From Uloborus plumipes (lineage: Eukaryota > Arthropoda > Arachnida > Araneae > Uloboridae), in the NCBI GenBank assembly GCA_038373865.1, contig JAXGGA010000497.1, forward strand, positions 155,242-219,241: 64,000 nt of DNA, read 5' to 3'. Each line of letters opens with the position of its first letter. Position 1 is the first letter of the stretch. The notes beneath the pieces are model-generated. The model ran no database searches, was not told the origin of the DNA, and saw only the letters and a program-made list of their open reading frames with translations. Position numbers and translations under genes: made by a program. Below, piece after piece: positions 47,110 through 58,233 of this stretch.

Positions 47110-48139
47110 ATTTCAGAGAACGTTAGAAGGAACTCTGACTCCCTAACATTACTAAACTTAGCCTTTAAATAAGTTCAATTATGAAAAATCTTTATAAAAG
47201 ATCTCTTTTTCCCTACTATGTTACCAAACATTAGCTAAAATTTTTTCAATTTTAAATGTTCCACCAGTGGCGGAATCTGAACTTAGGTCTCAGCACCACA
47301 AAACTTAAAATTAAAGAAACCGCATTTTTAAGTCTTCGTTTTCAAAACAAAGTTCGGTGGCTATCCCCAATATTTCACCACATCTTTACTCTGATGTCGC
47401 CAAAGGCATACTTATAACTTTTGTTTTCTTATCTAACCTTCATAGCAATAAATTAATCAGAGAGAATTTCTTTGAATTGAACTTATTTCTTGATTTGTAA
47501 ATTCAACTTATACGATTCTTTTTTTTTAAATTAAAACTTGATTTATAATCCTTAAAGGTAACAAGTACGGGCCATAGTTTCAAGTCTTTGTCTCTCCTGG
47601 GAAAAATAGAATGAACGGCTTTGTGTGTTATTGCCTTTCCGCAATAATATCCTATATCCGTACGTAATAAATAGGGGATGCATATAGCATAGTTGCAAGT
47701 AAATAAGAGCAAGACTGTTTGGAATCAGATTGTTCAGGAACTATTTGAACGCAGGGTATTTTTCAAAATATATTGGTTTTCAAACAAAATGTTGAAAACG
47801 GTGAATTTTTATTTCAAACCGTGTTGTTCTTATTTACCTTAAAAATGGTTCACTCATTTAATGGTCCCATTCTAGGCATTTGGTTGTTACTGACACAGCT
47901 TTTCAGAGGGAGGAAAATGCCCGCTTTTTCTAAAAATTATCTTAAAGAAGGAAAAAAAACCCATAAGTGTTTTTCTCCATAGTTATTTTTCAATTATCTG
48001 TTTGGGCAAAATTATAGAGTTAAACCGGTCAAGAAAACTACTCCCCCCCTTTTACTTTTACGTCCGTCCGCAAAGGGGGCGCTGAAACAATTTTCAACCC
48101 TAAAGGGGGCGGTAGCTGCAAAAAGGTTGAGTACCACTG
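47110..48139 (+). mobile_element. Unclassified repeat 'A', copy 2 (uninterrupted)
   Basis: Aligns in order with the four fragments at 9655-19866: 'ctctgactccctaacattac', 'gactttgt' region, 'tacgtaataaataggggatg', 'catagttgcaagtaaataag', 'ttcaaaatatattggttttc', ending 'aaaaaggttgagtaccactg'. The right end is hAT-like; the left end is undefined. Non-coding. Confidence 0.75.
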
Positions 48140-49198
48140 GTTTACACCATTGTAGTGCATAAAACATATGGGTAAGTTCAAGAATTTACGGTACTACTAC
48201 TATCGACTTTTTTTTAAAGATGTTATTAAAAGTGCATTGTTAACTTATAGATTTCAGCATTATTTAACTTTGTCAGTTAAGATAATTTTAAGCCATAGTT
48301 GCTAATTTAGCATTGCATGAGTGTATAAAAAAGGTAGCGTTTTTGTTGAAATTCGCAGCTCTATAACTCAAAACGCAGTTGAGTCTCAGTTATAATTTTC
48401 TTGTGAGATATTCTTATTAGTATTAAGAACATTTTATACAATTTTCATTTTTTTTTCATTCAGTCCCTTTTCAGATATCGACCTACAAAAATTGGCATTT
48501 TCGCGTTTTCCGCCAATTTTGAAGAACCGTAGAAAAAAAGGAGTTCATTCTAACGACTAAAACTTATGCTGCTGGTAGTATTGTGAGTACTCAAACACAG
48601 AAATAAAATAATATTACTGAGTCTCTCTTCCTTCATAAAAATGTATGGTCTTAAAAATGACCAATTTCTACGTTTTTTCCTAGTTTTTAGAGAAAGAATT
48701 TGACCAACTTTCTTACATGATAGTGAAATTTAAAGAAGGTGTATTTAAAGGTAATTTTATGCTGAACACACTGGTTTTTAAATTATTTTGATATCTTTAA
48801 AAACGACTTGGAAATAAAATTTTTCGCAAACCCTGTTGTTATATCAAATTTGCCAAATCGCCATTTTGAAATGGCTGCCAAGTAAAAAATATAGCATGTA
48901 GTTTTTTTTCAATTGTAGTTTCGTTAATGTTTACTCATAGGTAATCCATGATAAAAGAATAAAGACAATTAAAAATTGTTGAGCAACAAATTTTATTCAT
49001 ATGAAAATCACGATCTCTTTGCATCCGCCATTGGAATAGTACTTTTTGCATTTATGATGTTTACTATTCTCTGTCAAGAAGTAAACAACTAAAACTTCAT
49101 TTTATTTTTTTGTATGACATCGTTCACAATCTCAAGAAAAGTTATTCCCAGCTTCCCAGTTTATGTTAATTGCTGATTTTATTTCTTCTTATAACATG
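48140..49198. other. No gene seen
   Basis: AT-rich unique-looking sequence without domains or clear inverted ends. Confidence 0.4.
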
Positions 49199-51306
49199 CA
49201 GGGCTCGCATTCCCCCTAAAATTCCTAAATTTCCTAAAATATTTCAGACCCCCTAAAATTCCTAAAATTGTACTAAAATTTCGTGGCATTCCTAAAAAAA
49301 TTAGAAAATTTACAGGAGCTCTTTAGGCGAACTTAAAATAACTTTCTTAAAGTATTTTATAGACAAAAGTGAACTTTTTCCTAGATATTTAATGTGATAA
49401 ATTAAGATTTTACAAAATATTTCGCTAAAAATGCATTCTTTACACTATTTTTCATCTCGGGTCAAACTTAAAATTCTTCCACTTAAAAACGAATTATTTA
49501 ATCTTTAAAATAGCTGTTTCATCGCTCTACCTGAATGAAACATAACCTGCTGTGAAAATTTTCAACTTTGAGCTGTTTTTGTGCGCCTAAACTCGATTAA
49601 TTGGGAAATTTGCAATCTGTTTGCATCCGCTTCTATAAAACTTGTTCATTTTAGTTTACTGTGTAAATTTACCGCTTGGATATCGTTAATTTTATTCTTA
49701 CCATTAGTTTGAACTTTGTTTAATTTTCTTTTGTTTATAGATTAGGCTATTAGATGTAGGCTCGTCATTTAATGTCAACCCATTCAAAAATGTCAATCCT
49801 GTTGCATCTGAATCAGTTCAAACCATGAAGATTCTTAAAAAGTAGCATTAGTTTTTATCAAACTTTGTTTTTGGTTCAAAAACTATTTTGAAAAATTAAA
49901 TAGATTTAAAATGTTGATAAGGATGTTTAGATAGCATTAGAATTCAGGATTCAGAGAATCCAACAGATCTAGTAAACTTAGGCAACTGTTATAAAAGTAT
50001 GTGAGTTGTACTAAGCCAATGATTCCTTTTTCCTACTTTCATTTTCTATTAAAAAATAGGGTTATTATGTCAATTATAATTATTTATTATTCTTACAGTT
50101 CTTTAAAATTTTTGCTGAACAGTTTTTCTTCACCATTTGGCATACTTTTTCTGCTTTTAAAAATGCATTAACTTATCAAGGCTTAGTTATTGGGATTGTG
50201 AGGTAGCATATATAAAATTGTAGCCTCGGCTTAATTTGATATTCAGAAATGTTTATGTTGCTCCAAATATCACAACTCTTAGGGGGGAAGTGCAAACATA
50301 TGGCCAACATATGGGGCAAGCAAACATATGGGCTTTTGACAATACATAGATATTGCGCTATTTGTTTCCAAAGAAAGGATTGTTGTGAATTTAAAGAACT
50401 TTATCCAAAGGAAACTTTTCTTTTAATTAAAAAACTGAAGAAAAATATTAACAAGCAGGTTTGTTTTTAGATAATCTTAAAACTTTGAAATCAATGTGCA
50501 TTAACCGCAGCTAATAGAATTTATAAAGCTGTGGCATTACTTAATGATATATTAAAAAAAATTTTCCCATTAAGATTTTCTAAAGTTGTCCGGCAATGGA
50601 AAATCAATTGTTTTTAGTTTCTTACATTACATTCAAAAACATGGGGGCGGGGGGGGGGGGGTGAGAAAATTACTAACTACAAATTGTTTTGTGATGCGAG
50701 ATGGTTTTCGATTCGTAACATTAAATATAACAGACCAAACGGGTTAACTTCACAAACTGTTTTCTGGGCACTGCTGTTTTACTAGATAAAAAAATGATAA
50801 AGAAAAAACTTAAAGACAAATTTATTGGAAAGAGCGGGGAAAAAATGTAAATTTGCAGATTTGTTGAAATAGCAAAAATATTAATGAGTTTAAAGAATGA
50901 ATATTATCTCTGGGTCTAGTGAAATAGCATTTAAAAACAACTGTAGTAAGCTGTTGTAGTTAAAACATTATGCAAGAAATTGTTGAACAGATTTAATATC
51001 TGTAGAAGCTGATCAACAGGAAAAATTTAGATATGTCTATCTTTGAAAGTGAAAATTATGAACATGTTGTATAGCATTGAAGCATTATTTCTTTTTTGTT
51101 TTGACTCTCTTTGTTTTTTGTATCAGAGGTACTTGAAGGTTGTAATTTATGCTGTAATAAATAAGATGCATTTTCAGTTTGGTTTGTCGGGTACTACTGT
51201 TAGGGACTTTTTTATAGTCAAATAAAATCGTAAATTACCCCTAAAATTTTGTCAAAATGTTCCTAAAATTCCCCTAAAATTTTGAAAAAGTCTACTGCGA
51301 GCCCTG
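49199..51306. mobile_element. hAT-like element, terminus CAGGGCTCGCA
   Basis: The 11-bp ends are perfect complements, followed on both sides by repeated 'cctaaaatt' blocks. AACATG lies just outside each end (49193-49198, 51307-51312), six bases of the expected eight. It resembles the element at 27009 in design ('ccttaaaactcct' repeats inside the ends). 2108 bp; no ORF with a recognised domain. Confidence 0.7.
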
Positions 51307-51798
51307 AACATGTCTTTTTAAATATTATATCGTAGGCAGAAAAAAATGTTAGTAAAAAAAGTATGTACCCTCTGGGGTCTATCGTAACTTTTAAGGGACG
51401 ATGTTTCTTTCCTGAGTAAAAAAATAATTTTTTATATAATTTTTTTTATTTTTCCTGTCGATTAAACACTGTTTGTAACCAGTATACAAAATATCTTTGG
51501 AAAAAAAAATGTCAGGCATTAATGCGTTAATTGAAAAAATTAGCAAAAAACTTATTTTTTACTAAAAGATTTCTGAATTTTTTTTTTACGAAAAACTTGC
51601 AACAAATTTTTTTCACACAAAGCTAGGGGGAGTGAATATCCTCTTCTGAAATGTTTTGGTTGCAAAAACTTAAATTTTTTCCCTGTGGTAAGTGACTCAT
51701 TTGAAAAACGCCAAAGTTTCACCAATTTAACTTCAGATTTTAAAATGTGCTAAAGATGTAAAAATTGTTTTTGAAGATTCTGGTTTCTTTTGTTTCAG

Positions 51799-51838
51799 GA
51801 AATTTCAGTGCCAGTGCTTGAAGGCAGTGACAAGAAAT
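51799..51838 (+). CDS. Candidate fourth exon of the AT-hook protein gene
   Basis: A strong acceptor 'tggtttcttttgtttcag' ends at 51798. The next codons, in the phase required after 21906, read EISVPVLEGSDKK. Then either TAG at 51838-51840 ends the protein (terminal exon), or the exon stops at 51838 before a perfect GTAAGT donor (40-nt internal exon). The intron would be about 29.9 kb. Support is the acceptor, the phase and the protein-like text; there is no RNA evidence, and short matches like this can arise by chance. Confidence 0.4.
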
Positions 51839-51949
51839 AGTAAGTTAATTAGTTCTTCTTGAGCAATCGTGATTGCTGTTTGTTCTCACTTGACCTTCCT
51901 TTGCGCTTGCTCCTTTTTAATATACTTTTATTAGTTTCACATGTGGGTA

Positions 51950-52335
51950 TGTCTGTATGTAACTGTGAATTAAAGATAAATTCACGCTCTTTACAAACAT
52001 AAAAGTAAAATATTTAATATTATTAATACTATTATTACACGTTGATGTATTTTAAGTTTCAGTTGATTGTAACTCTGATAAAAAAATGAAATTCACATTC
52101 TTTACAAAGATAAAGTAATATATTAAATACCATTATTAATACTAAAGGCTATACTACTATATTAATACATGTTGATGTGTTCAAGTGTTTCAGTTGTTTG
52201 TACGTAACTCTGAATAAAAGATAAAATTCACGTTCTTTGCAAATATAAAAGTAGTATATTTAGTACTATTATCAATACTAAAGGCTAAAATATATTGTAT
52301 AAACTACATTATTATATTACATGTTGATGCATTAT
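51950..52335. repeat. Three tandem units of about 115-135 bp
   Basis: 'gtaactctgaataaaagata' with 'attcacgttctttgcaaata' and 'taatactaaaggct' recur near 51955, 52070 and 52203. AT-rich, non-coding. If the exon at 51799 is terminal this would lie in or just after the 3' UTR; AATAAA occurs inside the third unit. Confidence 0.65.
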
Positions 52336-53688
52336 CAGTGCATCCAAAAGCGTATTTTTTAGTTTTTTAAAACTAATTTAAACATTATTCAGAGTAAAAT
52401 GAGAAAGCTTGTGAGAGGATGTGTAAGAAGAGATCAGATGCAAAATCTCGTGAACGTGATCCATATCAGTTGCAAAAAAAGCTACTTAAGCCTTCATGTT
52501 TTTGTAGCCCCTCACTTGATGATATGTGAACGTTTATATTAACACTGGTTGATTTTTTTTTTGTTACCCTCCTATTTTTTGCCTTTTTTCCCAGTTTATT
52601 ACAAACTACATTATTTGCTGTATTCATTTATTGTTGACATAACAAATTAAGTTTGCTGTACTTATATCAATATGTCATTAATAATATTTTTTAATAATGT
52701 AATATTCCTTTTTTTTTATCATATGCTCAAAATCATTAGTAATGCAACATTTTCCTTGTAGATTAAAAGTATCTAGTAAAAAACTAATAGTTGTTTCAAA
52801 TCAATCAATAAATAAATAAAAGATCTTATACCTGTGCATTGACTAAGAGTGCATATTTTATTATAATTATTATTTTGTCAATTATGTAATTGTGTAAAAG
52901 TTGCAAACTATAGAAAAGTGAGTAAAGTAGCTAATGCTAAAGTAAATCGATCAAAATCCATTGAAATCGAAGATAAAATATAAATTCTTAAGCACAAAAA
53001 TAAATATTATGTACTGCTACAAATTTTACTAACATATGGTGTAAGATAATTCTTTCTTGTTTTAATTTTAAATGATATTTTATGTTTATGTATAAGAATC
53101 TGCAGAAAATCTGATTTTTTTTTTCCGAGAGTGTGCTCTTTGTGTTTTTTGTAAATGAAATTGGTATAAGTATATATATTGCAAAATGAAAAGCTTTTTC
53201 TGGACGTTTTATCGGAACGAAATTTCAAGTTTTAATTGAAATGAAGCTTTAGCGAAAATTATTTTTTAGATTAGCTTTAGATATGTTTTGTAGAAAATAT
53301 AGGAAATTCAAAAGAAAAAAAAAGGAAAATAGATTCTAGATTTAAAAAAAATAAAGATAAGAACATTAATAGATCTAATGACCTTAAGGTAAGAGCATTA
53401 AGAACTTAGATATTGCATCGCCTCGATTTATATTTGTTAACTTATGCTAACATAAATACGAGGCCAAGACCGTGTGGTCGGCAGAAGTGAAAGGAACAGA
53501 TAGACATTTTTAACAAACAGTATAAATTTATTTTAGCCAATTAAACATGAAACATTGAAAAACGTGATATGCCCCAAAAAATTTTAAAGTATCAAAAAAC
53601 CCTCCAATTATAGTTAGCAAAAATCAGAAAAATCTCTTAGAACATAATTTGAAGTCCTCACATTAAATTCTCCACAAGAATACCATCT
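52336..53688. other. No gene seen
   Basis: Very AT-rich, with long A- and T-rich runs. The minus ORF at 53007-53228 has no recognised domain. Confidence 0.4.
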
Positions 53689-54265
53689 GGGCAATTCCAC
53701 GATAAAGTCAACCAGATGGTCAAAATTTCAAAATTAATATTTCTAAGCACACGAGGTATCATTTTAAAAGTAAAGAGTTGTATATTTTGAAATTCATTGG
53801 TTCTAAATTTTGATAACTTAAGTTTTAACTAAGTTACAAGAGGTCAAACTAAGGTCAACATCCAGAGCGGTTTCAAACTATAGTTGACGACTCTCAAACA
53901 AGCTCTGTTTTTTCCAAAATATACATACTAAAATTATGAAATAAGACGAATAACTCTTTAAATATTCAATGTACTGCAGGTGATGTTGCAAAAATGTGTG
54001 AGAATATAATTCATTTTGATTTGTGACAGAATACCCATGGGGCACATTAAGTGTTTTACGTCCGACACCAAAATGTGCGATTAATTATGCTGGGCCAATC
54101 ATTTTAAAGCTACATACATCTAGTTTTGTATACAAAGTAAGATCTTTGGTCTCATTGATGTAACCTATTAACATTTTGTGACAAGTAAATATTTTTAATT
54201 AAAATCTAGGTGTCGGACGTAAAGAATTTTTTAACGTCCGACACCTTTTAGGTCTGACATTGTTT

Positions 54266-56632
54266 CATGGACGCCCATATGCGAAATTTTAAGGGGGGGG
54301 CTCAGATTTTCCTCAGAGTTTTTTGTTTTTAGATATATATGTGTGTGTTTCTTTGATTTACTAAGAACATGAAAGTACTAGACTCGTTTAGATTTTGACC
54401 GCTTACAGATAATGCATGTAATGTGCATCTGAAGGCCATATTCAGAAAAAAATTTCGGGGAGGGCCCATTTCGCACATTGACCAAAAACACCCATTTTTG
54501 TGTGTTATGAGTCTTTATCTTGTTGATCCCCTCCTGCTGTTTCTCATGTGTGTTTTAATTTATTTTTGTTGTTAATGGTTTTGACTGACCTTTATTGGAG
54601 TTGGGGTATCAAAAGAGAGATACAATGGACTCTTTTAAGTGATGTATAATATTCGTAATTTTTGGGAGTCCGGGGGATTCTTCCTCGGGGAAATTTTTGA
54701 AAAAAAGTTTTCAAATTCTGCATTTTGAGGCCTTGTACGGGACAGTTGGGGCTTCAAAACTATGTGGGAAAACAGGCAAACAAAACATTTATAAATGTTC
54801 TGCGCATTCATTTGCAAATTAAGATCAATCAAAATATTTTTTTTTTTTTTTTTGTAGTTTAACAAACGATTGACATTAAGAGCCATTATTTTGAAAATCA
54901 GACAAAAAACAAGTTTTGGCAGTGACAATTTTTGATTTTCCTCATTTTTTTAAATGTGAAAATAGGTCAATAGAAATGGACATTCTGAAGTTTTTAGCCC
55001 CCCCCCCCCAAAAAAAAAAATTGTTCTCTCAGTAAAAATTCCCAAAGTCTGATGTTTCGCAGCTTTTTTTGATAAAACGATTGAAAGACGCATTTCAGTG
55101 CGCTGTAGTTTTTTACAGAAACGCCACCTCAAATTTATGTTTACATTTATTGATTGTAAAGTGTCTGGTTATGATGATTTCATTGTTATTTGGGTTGGGG
55201 GCTTTCTTTAGTTAAGCGGCGTGTGATTTTTAGTTCACTTTCGCTCAACTTTAAACTGCGTTATTTCCCCCCAAAAGCAAATCCCCGAAATTTTTTTAAC
55301 ATATACTGAAAATTTATACTATGAAGAGAATATGTGGAACAAAAATTGTTTAATATTTCATTGCTTTGATTAGAAAAAGACTGATATTTTTACAAATTTT
55401 CAAAATTTGTGGTATTTTTGATCGCATTTAACTCAAAACAGCAACGCTAGAAAAAAATAGCTTTTATGGATTATGAAACCTACAAATGTGTCGAATTGCG
55501 TAAAAAAGAAAGAAGCGTGGGATCTCTTCATAGTATAAATTTTCAGAAAATGTTAAAAAAAATTCGGGGGGTTGCTTTTTGGGGGAAGTGGACTAAAAAC
55601 CATGTTTTGCATCGGCTTAAGTAAAGAAAGCAACAACCCCAACCCAAATAACTATGGGTTCCTCATAACCAGACACTTACTTACCAAAAAAGAGCTGCGA
55701 AACATCAAACTTAGGGAATTTTTACCGAACGAACAATTTTTTTTTTGGGGGGGGGGGACTAAAAAAACTGAATGCTCACTTCTCATGACCTACTTTCACG
55801 TACAAAAATATGGGGAAGATCAAAAAATGCCACTGCCACTCCTTGTCTGAATTTCAAAATAATGGCTCTTAATCGACAGAGAGAAAGAACGAGGGAAGAG
55901 AAAAGATAAACATTCATCACTTGCTTACATTGATTTTCAGTATAGTTACATAGTAGTTTTTGATCAGTTTCCGAACTCACCGACATAAACAGCACTTAAT
56001 AGTATAAACTGACCAATAGTATAAAACGCATAAAATCCTTTAAAAGAGACAGTGTAGAGATTTAAAAAATGATTAACGAAAGAGTAATATTGCAGCCATT
56101 CAGTTAATTCATAGTTTATTTATTTGATAAAATACAATTGAAGCACTTTTTAAGGAATTCTAAAAAGGTATTTAATGATTTTCAAAGACTTTAGAACATG
56201 CCTGCCCCCCCCCCCCCCGAAACCCCAAATGCTTTGTAATGTAAAACAGAAAAAAAGTTTTCTTTTTTTCCAAATTCCATGTGCCAAAAAAATACCGAGT
56301 TGTCTTGCCATCCTCGGATCAGCCCACTCTTTATCTTGACCGCTAGTCCGCAGACATGGGGGAGTTTCCCATGCAAATGCGGCGTAGGTTGACCCGCGAA
56401 TCTGCCTTTGTTTTTTTTACTGAAGAATGTAAGAAAAGACACAGTGTTATAATTCTGAAAGCGATTTCAGTGCAGATTAGAGTTAAAAAATTTGGCATTT
56501 TTAATAACTTATTCATTCATGGGTGAAGAAAAAATGTTTTCCGAATAAATAGTACTAAAAGCAAAAAAAAAAAAAACTTATCTCCAAGGGGGGGCTCGAG
56601 CCCCCCCTTGCCCCCCCTTATGGGCGCCCATG
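54266..56632. mobile_element. TIR element, terminus CATGGGCGCCCATAAGGGGG
   Basis: Left 'catggacgcccatatgcgaa' then 'attttaaggggggggctc'; right 'gagcccccccttg', 'ccccccttatgggcgcccatg'. The ends pair with small mismatches. ACATT occurs near both outer edges but not at matching distance, so the TSD is unresolved. It contains a long hairpin (54860-55890) and three G/C runs. No recognised protein. Confidence 0.6.
54860..55890. repeat. Long imperfect hairpin, arms about 0.5 kb
   Basis: 'ttaagagccattattttgaa' (left) is mirrored near 55850-55875. Likewise 'aaaattcccaaagtctgatg' near 55700, 'gtgtctggttatga' near 55665, and 'gaaaatttatactatgaaga' near 55530. The axis lies close to 55420. ORFs at 54950 and 55572 are the two arms of the same hairpin read in opposite directions and are not genes. 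Confidence 0.8.
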
Positions 56633-57024
56633 TTACATTCCTTATATAACACTTGTTTACAACTGTGATTCTCCATATTTTGCCTTTAATTACAAAGTTA
56701 AAGTGAAACATGATTAAAAAAAATAATTTTGACTTTACTGTGCATACATATACTTTAAATTTACTTATTAAATAGTAAATTTTGCTTCAGAATAATACTT
56801 TAAAAGTTTTTTTTCTCCTCATGAGACATTTATATTAAGACAATTACAATGCATCTGAGTTGTTCTGGGAACTCTTGAATTAAAAAAAAGTTTATATACA
56901 TATTATTGCTTTGAAAAAAACAGCAACCCAACTCTAAGTATTCATCTAGAGTTTTAAAGACTAGATCATCACAACACAACCTGTATTCTGTTTCGCAAAG
57001 AGTCAGAACACATGGATTTCGTAG

Positions 57025-57696
57025 TTGGATTTGTACAAGTGGATGCTTACATTTTTTTTAATCAGTGTTCTGATTAATATTCATATTTGCTGGTTGATGG
57101 TGGTTGATGCCATAGGAGGCACTGTGAAAAAAATCGTTTGGCGCCGCGTTAAAGCAGGAAAAATGACGGTGACAAAAGCGGAGCAATTTTCTCAAGTTGC
57201 AGCACTTTTAAATCCAAATATGCATATAAAGTATATTCCAGCAAAAGATATACACATAGATACAAAGCATTTGCATCAGCACTGGAAAGCTGTTTTGCCT
57301 ATTCCAAACATCAAATCTGCTCATTTTGTCAAATCAGTTGGACACAATCAAGTTCAAATTGGTGACATATCACGTGATAACAAATTAAGAACAGTACCAA
57401 TATTTTCTATGTCAGAATCTGATAATTCCGGGATCGAAGAATCTGCAGATCTTGATACAGTAAACATCAATGACTGGGTTGTGGTAACGCATGATGCCAA
57501 GCTTTGTCTTGGATGTATCACCAAAAAAATTGCAAATTACATTGTAGTATCAGTCATGCATAGTTCTAAAGGCTATTTTAAATGGCCAAGAACTGAGGAC
57601 AAAATATTTTACAAATTACGGGACATTATTAAACGTATTCGTCCTCCGATCCCAACAGGAAAAAGGGGACAGTTTAAATTTGATGAACCCTTTTAA
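57025..57696 (+). CDS. Transposon-borne uncharacterised protein (C-terminal two-thirds)
   Basis: 223 codons, uninterrupted. From about residue 26: VVDAIGGTVKKIVWRRVKAG, then MTVTKAEQFSQVA, later VNINDWVVV, LGCITKKI, YIVVSVMHSS, YFKWPRTEDKIFY and IIKRIRPPIP, KRGQFKF. The D(G/A)xGGTxKRxVW...AGxxxxxAExF block is known to me from uncharacterised proteins repeated in arthropod and cnidarian genomes, normally preceded by HGKG. The first 25 residues look unlike the family, so the true 5' part is probably lost or on another exon. It lies near the right end of the 53689-58233 element. Its end is similar in pattern to the remnant at 11243-11491. The open frame suggests a rather young copy. Confidence 0.6.
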   Translation: MDLYKWMLTFFLISVLINIHICWLMVVDAIGGTVKKIVWRRVKAGKMTVTKAEQFSQVAALLNPNMHIKYIPAKDIHIDTKHLHQHWKAVLPIPNIKSAHFVKSVGHNQVQIGDISRDNKLRTVPIFSMSESDNSGIEESADLDTVNINDWVVVTHDAKLCLGCITKKIANYIVVSVMHSSKGYFKWPRTEDKIFYKLRDIIKRIRPPIPTGKRGQFKFDEPF

Positions 57697-58233
57697 ATGT
57701 TAAAAAATAATATGTGTGACCTAGGAATAAAAGTTAAGCTAATTTTCTTATTTAAAACTGTAATCATTGACATGTATTTACATTTAAGAACAACAGTTTA
57801 GGTCCAATTCGAAGAGTTTACGTCCGACACCGCAAATTTACGTCCGACACCAAGGTAAAAGTAGTTCCAAATTAATTTTATTCAAAACAATATCATTAAA
57901 AAACTGTAAAATATGCTTTAATCATAAGTATACTATCGATCTTAGCTGTTTTTAAAATTAAAATGTAAGCCAATTCGCAGAGTTTCAGTAAATTTTAAGT
58001 GAATCTCCAATTTTACTATTTGTGCGTTTACGTCCGACACCAACTCTTTAAATCTTCTTAATTTCTATTTTAGAGATCTATTTTAAAAAACTAACATGAT
58101 TTTTTATTCATTATGATGTAGCGAGTATTTTGAATACCAACTTAATCATTTCTATTCAGTTTATATTTGATAAATGGAACTAAAACTAAAAAATATTTCT
58201 TCATTTTTTACGTCCGACACCATGGAATTGCCC

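Larger units (their letters stand above)
53689..58233 (+). mobile_element. TIR transposon ending GGGCAATTCCA (group 2), with coding remnant
   Basis: Left 'gggcaattccacg' pairs with the right end, whose complement is 'gggcaattccatg'. ATCT abuts both ends (53685-53688, 58234-58237), an apparent 4-bp target duplication. The motif TACGTCCGACACC (or one change) occurs seven times: 54057, 54209 (inverted), 54233, 57819, 57839, 58029 and 58209. A 223-codon ORF lies at 57025-57696. A second TIR element is nested at 54266-56632. Confidence 0.75.
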
